From positions 1 to 16,039 of the forward strand of contig CALHST010000129.1 in NCBI GenBank assembly GCA_938038825.1: DNA of 16,039 nucleotides, written 5' to 3'. The position numbers and the translations under genes are program-made. Source of the stretch: an uncultured Paracoccaceae bacterium. GTDB lineage: Bacteria > Pseudomonadota > Alphaproteobacteria > Rhodobacterales > Rhodobacteraceae. Below the pieces are notes generated by a model that did no database searches, had not been told where the DNA came from, and was given only the letters and a program-made list of their open reading frames with translations. The number at the start of each line of letters is the position of its first letter. Positions within the stretch are counted from its first letter, which is position 1. Positions 13,482-16,039 of the stretch are shown one piece after another.

Positions 13482-14957
13482 TTACAGGGAATACAGCGCG
13501 CTGAATTTTTGTTGCAGATAGGCTAACAAAGGTTGCGCACTGGGTGCCTGACCACTGGCTTTTTCAATCACCTCGGCTGGCAGATACAAACCACCATGGG
13601 TCTGCAAGTTGTCGCGCAGCCATGTTGTTGCCGCTGTGGTATCACCTTGCGCCAATTGATCGTCCAGCGCCGGTACAGCAGCGCGCAGCGCCTCGTACAA
13701 GCACCCCGCATAGACATTGCCCAAGGAATAGGTTGGGAAATACCCAAACAGGCCAACGGACCAATGCACATCCTGCAAAACACCGTTTGACGGTTTGTCC
13801 ACAGCATAGCCAAAGTCACTTTCAAACCGCTCGTTCCACGCGGCCTGCAAGTCCGCAGGTTGCAAATCGCCGCTCATCAATGCTTTTTCCAGATCATAGC
13901 GCATCATGATATGCAGGTTGTACTGCACCTCGTCCGCTTCGGTGCGGATATAGCCTGTGTTGACCTTGTTCACCGCCGCATAAAAGGCGTCTTCGTCCGC
14001 GATCCCAAAATCGCCGAACACATCCCGCATTTTGCCAAACAGGAACCCGGTAAAGGCGCGGCTGCGCCCCAATTGGTTTTCATAGATCCGGCTTTGGCTT
14101 TCATGCACCCCCATGGACACACCGCGCCCCAACGGCGTCAGTAGGTAATCCGTGTTGATACCCTGTTCATAAGACGCATGACCCACTTCGTGGATGGTCG
14201 AATAGATGCAGTTGAACGGATCCGTGGGACTGGTCCGGGTTGTCACCCGCACATCCAGCCCCGAGCCCGAGCAAAACGGATGTACCGCCTTGTCAACGCG
14301 CCCATGGCTCATGTCATACCCAAACAATTTCGCAATCGCGCGGGTCAGTTGCATCTGCTTGCTTTCGTCAAAGCTGCCGGACACCCCGGCCGGGACGGGT
14401 TGCCCCAAAACCGCAGCGCGCAAATCCACCAAAACGGGACGCATTTCGCCGAACATGGCATCCAACGCTTGGCCCGTCATACCCGTTTCATAATCATCCA
14501 GCATCGCGTCATAGAGGTTCCCCCCTTGCGCAAGTGCGGCCCCCTCTTCGCGCTTCAGGGTCACAACTTCTTCCAAGGCAGGCAAAAACGCGGCCACATC
14601 TTCGTCACCGCGCGCAGCGGCCCAAGTGCCTTGCGCCTCGGATGTTACCCGCGCGATCCGGGCCGCCAAAGCGCCGGGCACCTTGTTGGCGCGCTCGAAA
14701 CTGCGGGTGATCTCGCGGATCTGCGCCTGCCCAACGGCGTCCAAACTTTCGGCATCGATCGCGCCAAGCCAATCAGCGACGCGCGGATCCATGCGACGCG
14801 CATGCAGCACGCCTTCCATGGCCGCCATCTCTTCGCCGCGTTGCGGGGCCGCCCCGCGCGGCATCATGGTTTCCTGGTCCCAGCCAAGCCGCCCAGCGAC
14901 CTGTCCCAAAGCTTGCGTTTCGCGGGTATAGGCCATCAGATCATCATAGGCGCTCAT
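13482..14957 (-). CDS. M32 family metallocarboxypeptidase (carboxypeptidase Taq type)
   Basis: A 491-residue cytoplasmic zinc carboxypeptidase that removes C-terminal residues from peptides. HEVGH (256-260) is the zinc-binding HEXXH and HESQSR (285-290) supplies the third ligand E286. HPFCSG (226-231) is typical of M32, and the regions near HEVGHASYEQG and GYFPTYSLGN are family landmarks. Length is usual for M32 (about 490-510). I choose the ATG at 14957 because AAGGA lies seven bases upstream; an in-frame GTG at 14972 would place that site inside the gene. It begins 4 bases after the ctaA stop, so it is likely co-transcribed and coupled, though no functional tie to heme A is known. Confidence 0.95.
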   Translation of the reverse strand: MSAYDDLMAYTRETQALGQVAGRLGWDQETMMPRGAAPQRGEEMAAMEGVLHARRMDPRVADWLGAIDAESLDAVGQAQIREITRSFERANKVPGALAARIARVTSEAQGTWAAARGDEDVAAFLPALEEVVTLKREEGAALAQGGNLYDAMLDDYETGMTGQALDAMFGEMRPVLVDLRAAVLGQPVPAGVSGSFDESKQMQLTRAIAKLFGYDMSHGRVDKAVHPFCSGSGLDVRVTTRTSPTDPFNCIYSTIHEVGHASYEQGINTDYLLTPLGRGVSMGVHESQSRIYENQLGRSRAFTGFLFGKMRDVFGDFGIADEDAFYAAVNKVNTGYIRTEADEVQYNLHIMMRYDLEKALMSGDLQPADLQAAWNERFESDFGYAVDKPSNGVLQDVHWSVGLFGYFPTYSLGNVYAGCLYEALRAAVPALDDQLAQGDTTAATTWLRDNLQTHGGLYLPAEVIEKASGQAPSAQPLLAYLQQKFSALYSL

Positions 14958-14961
14958 GTCG

Positions 14962-16039
14962 TTATCCTTCACGAATGGAACTGACTACCGGGTAGCCGCT
15001 TAAGAACCGGGCCCGCAGGATCAACACCCACAGGATTATCGCCAGTATTTGATGCACAATGGCGATATGCAACGGCGCGCCATAAAGCACGGTCACAATC
15101 CCCAGCACAATTTGCAAGGTCAGCGCCGCCATCACTGCGTTAAACGCAAACCGTGTGCGCCCGTGGGCACTGCGCCGCCCGCGCAACCAAACCACCACGC
15201 CGAATATCGCCAGCACGTAGCCCACGATGCGGTGAATGAACTGCACCAGACCGGGACTTTCAAAGAAGTTGCGCCACAGCGGCTCCAGATACAGCGCATT
15301 GGGTGGGAACACCTGCCCCCCCATCGTCGGCCAATCAGTATAGCTGCGCCCAGCATCAATGCCTGCGACAAGCGCCCCAATCAGGATCTGCAGGAAGGCA
15401 AAATGCAGCAACCCCGTCGACAGCCCCCAAAGCTTTGACTCTTTGGAACGGCGCGCCTGCATCAGTTCGCGTTCTTCACGCCCCAGCTGGAACACAAACC
15501 ACGCAATGAAGCCCAATATCACAAAAGCCAGCCCCAAATGCGTTGCCAACCGATACGACGCCACATCCACCACGCCCTCACCCGAGGTCACGCCCGAGGC
15601 CACCATCCACCATCCAACAGCGCCTTGAAGCCCGCCCAAAGCACCGATGCCGACCAATTTCCCGGTCCACCCCGTCGGAATTTGACGGCGCACAAAGAAC
15701 CAAAGAAAGCCAATCGCCCACACCAAACCAATCACACGGCCTAATTGACGATGCCCCCATTCCCACAAATAGATGACTTTGAAGTCCGACAAGGCCATCC
15801 ACTGGTTTTGGATCTTGAACTCATCAATCTGCTGATATTTCTCGAACTCCGCCTGCCACTGCGCGCCATTCAAGGGCGGCAATGCCCCTGTCAAAGGGCG
15901 CCATTCGGTGATTGACAGACCACTATCCGTCAGCCGCGTCAGCCCGCCAACGGCAATCATCACAACCACCAAAGCAAACAAAATCATCAACCAGGCCCGG
16001 ATTGCACCCCGTGCTCCGGACCGTCCCCGATCAATCAAT
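14962..16039 (-). CDS. ctaA: Heme A synthase (CtaA/COX15 type), 5' end outside window
   Basis: An integral membrane oxygenase that converts heme O to heme A for aa3-type cytochrome oxidase. At least 358 residues are visible. The visible frame could begin at a TTG at 16038, but it continues to the edge and CtaA proteins usually have a longer N-terminus, so the true start probably lies outside. Landmarks are GGLTRLTDSGLSITEWRP (31-48), WEWGHRQLGR with H96, ATHLGLAF with H167, FIHRIVGY with H269, and IVHQILA with H329: the four heme-ligand histidines of the duplicated four-helix bundles. Eight membrane helices can be traced. The type with an extended first loop (NQWMALSDFKVIYLWEW) matches alphaproteobacterial and mitochondrial COX15. 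Confidence 0.95.
   Translation of the reverse strand, partial: LIDRGRSGARGAIRAWLMILFALVVVMIAVGGLTRLTDSGLSITEWRPLTGALPPLNGAQWQAEFEKYQQIDEFKIQNQWMALSDFKVIYLWEWGHRQLGRVIGLVWAIGFLWFFVRRQIPTGWTGKLVGIGALGGLQGAVGWWMVASGVTSGEGVVDVASYRLATHLGLAFVILGFIAWFVFQLGREERELMQARRSKESKLWGLSTGLLHFAFLQILIGALVAGIDAGRSYTDWPTMGGQVFPPNALYLEPLWRNFFESPGLVQFIHRIVGYVLAIFGVVVWLRGRRSAHGRTRFAFNAVMAALTLQIVLGIVTVLYGAPLHIAIVHQILAIILWVLILRARFLSGYPVVSSIREG

Noticed and set aside
14178..14984. 268-codon open frame on the plus strand across the carboxypeptidase gene
   Set aside because: Antisense shadow of a clear M32 gene, with no ribosome site or recognisable domain.

Overview
This window looks like chromosomal DNA of an alphaproteobacterium, most likely a marine Rhodobacterales (Roseobacter-group) species. 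That rests on the character of the Lon, Tgt, CtaA, SPFH/NfeD and RimB-RimK proteins, the moderate GC content, and the lon / HU / tRNA order. This is inference from family knowledge; no search was run. Most genes are housekeeping genes and look intact. No insertion sequence, prophage, CRISPR array or origin was seen.

Layout. The left end (1-3694) reads on the minus strand: lon, a small atypical HU-like protein, a histidine phosphatase, and the 5' half of a tRNA (probably Val) cut by the window edge. A gene-poor stretch (3695-4325) follows, holding the lon promoter region, two inverted repeats and a possible 22-25-residue membrane peptide. Then come tgt (minus) and, divergently, an SPFH/band-7 gene overlapping a short nfeD gene, closed by a clear terminator. 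A RimB-RimK fusion gene (plus) converges on a staphylococcal-nuclease-like gene (minus).

The centre (8957-12925) is the accessory part. It has a small secreted acidic protein with its own strong terminator, then a tight cluster of three genes: a 41-residue membrane or secreted peptide with two cysteines, a 718-residue membrane protein with about nine helices that I do not recognise, and a cysteine-rich periplasmic protein resembling amino-acid-binding proteins. The last two overlap by 4 bases and are probably translationally coupled. There is no ABC permease or ATPase next to the binding protein. The layout suggests a membrane/periplasm complex that senses or handles a small molecule, not an ordinary importer. 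This is the best candidate here for an undescribed system.

The right end holds a MIP18/SufT-like Fe-S assembly gene (plus), a terminator that can serve both strands, an M32 carboxypeptidase (minus), and ctaA for heme A synthase (minus, 5' end outside the window). The carboxypeptidase start lies 4 bases after the ctaA stop.
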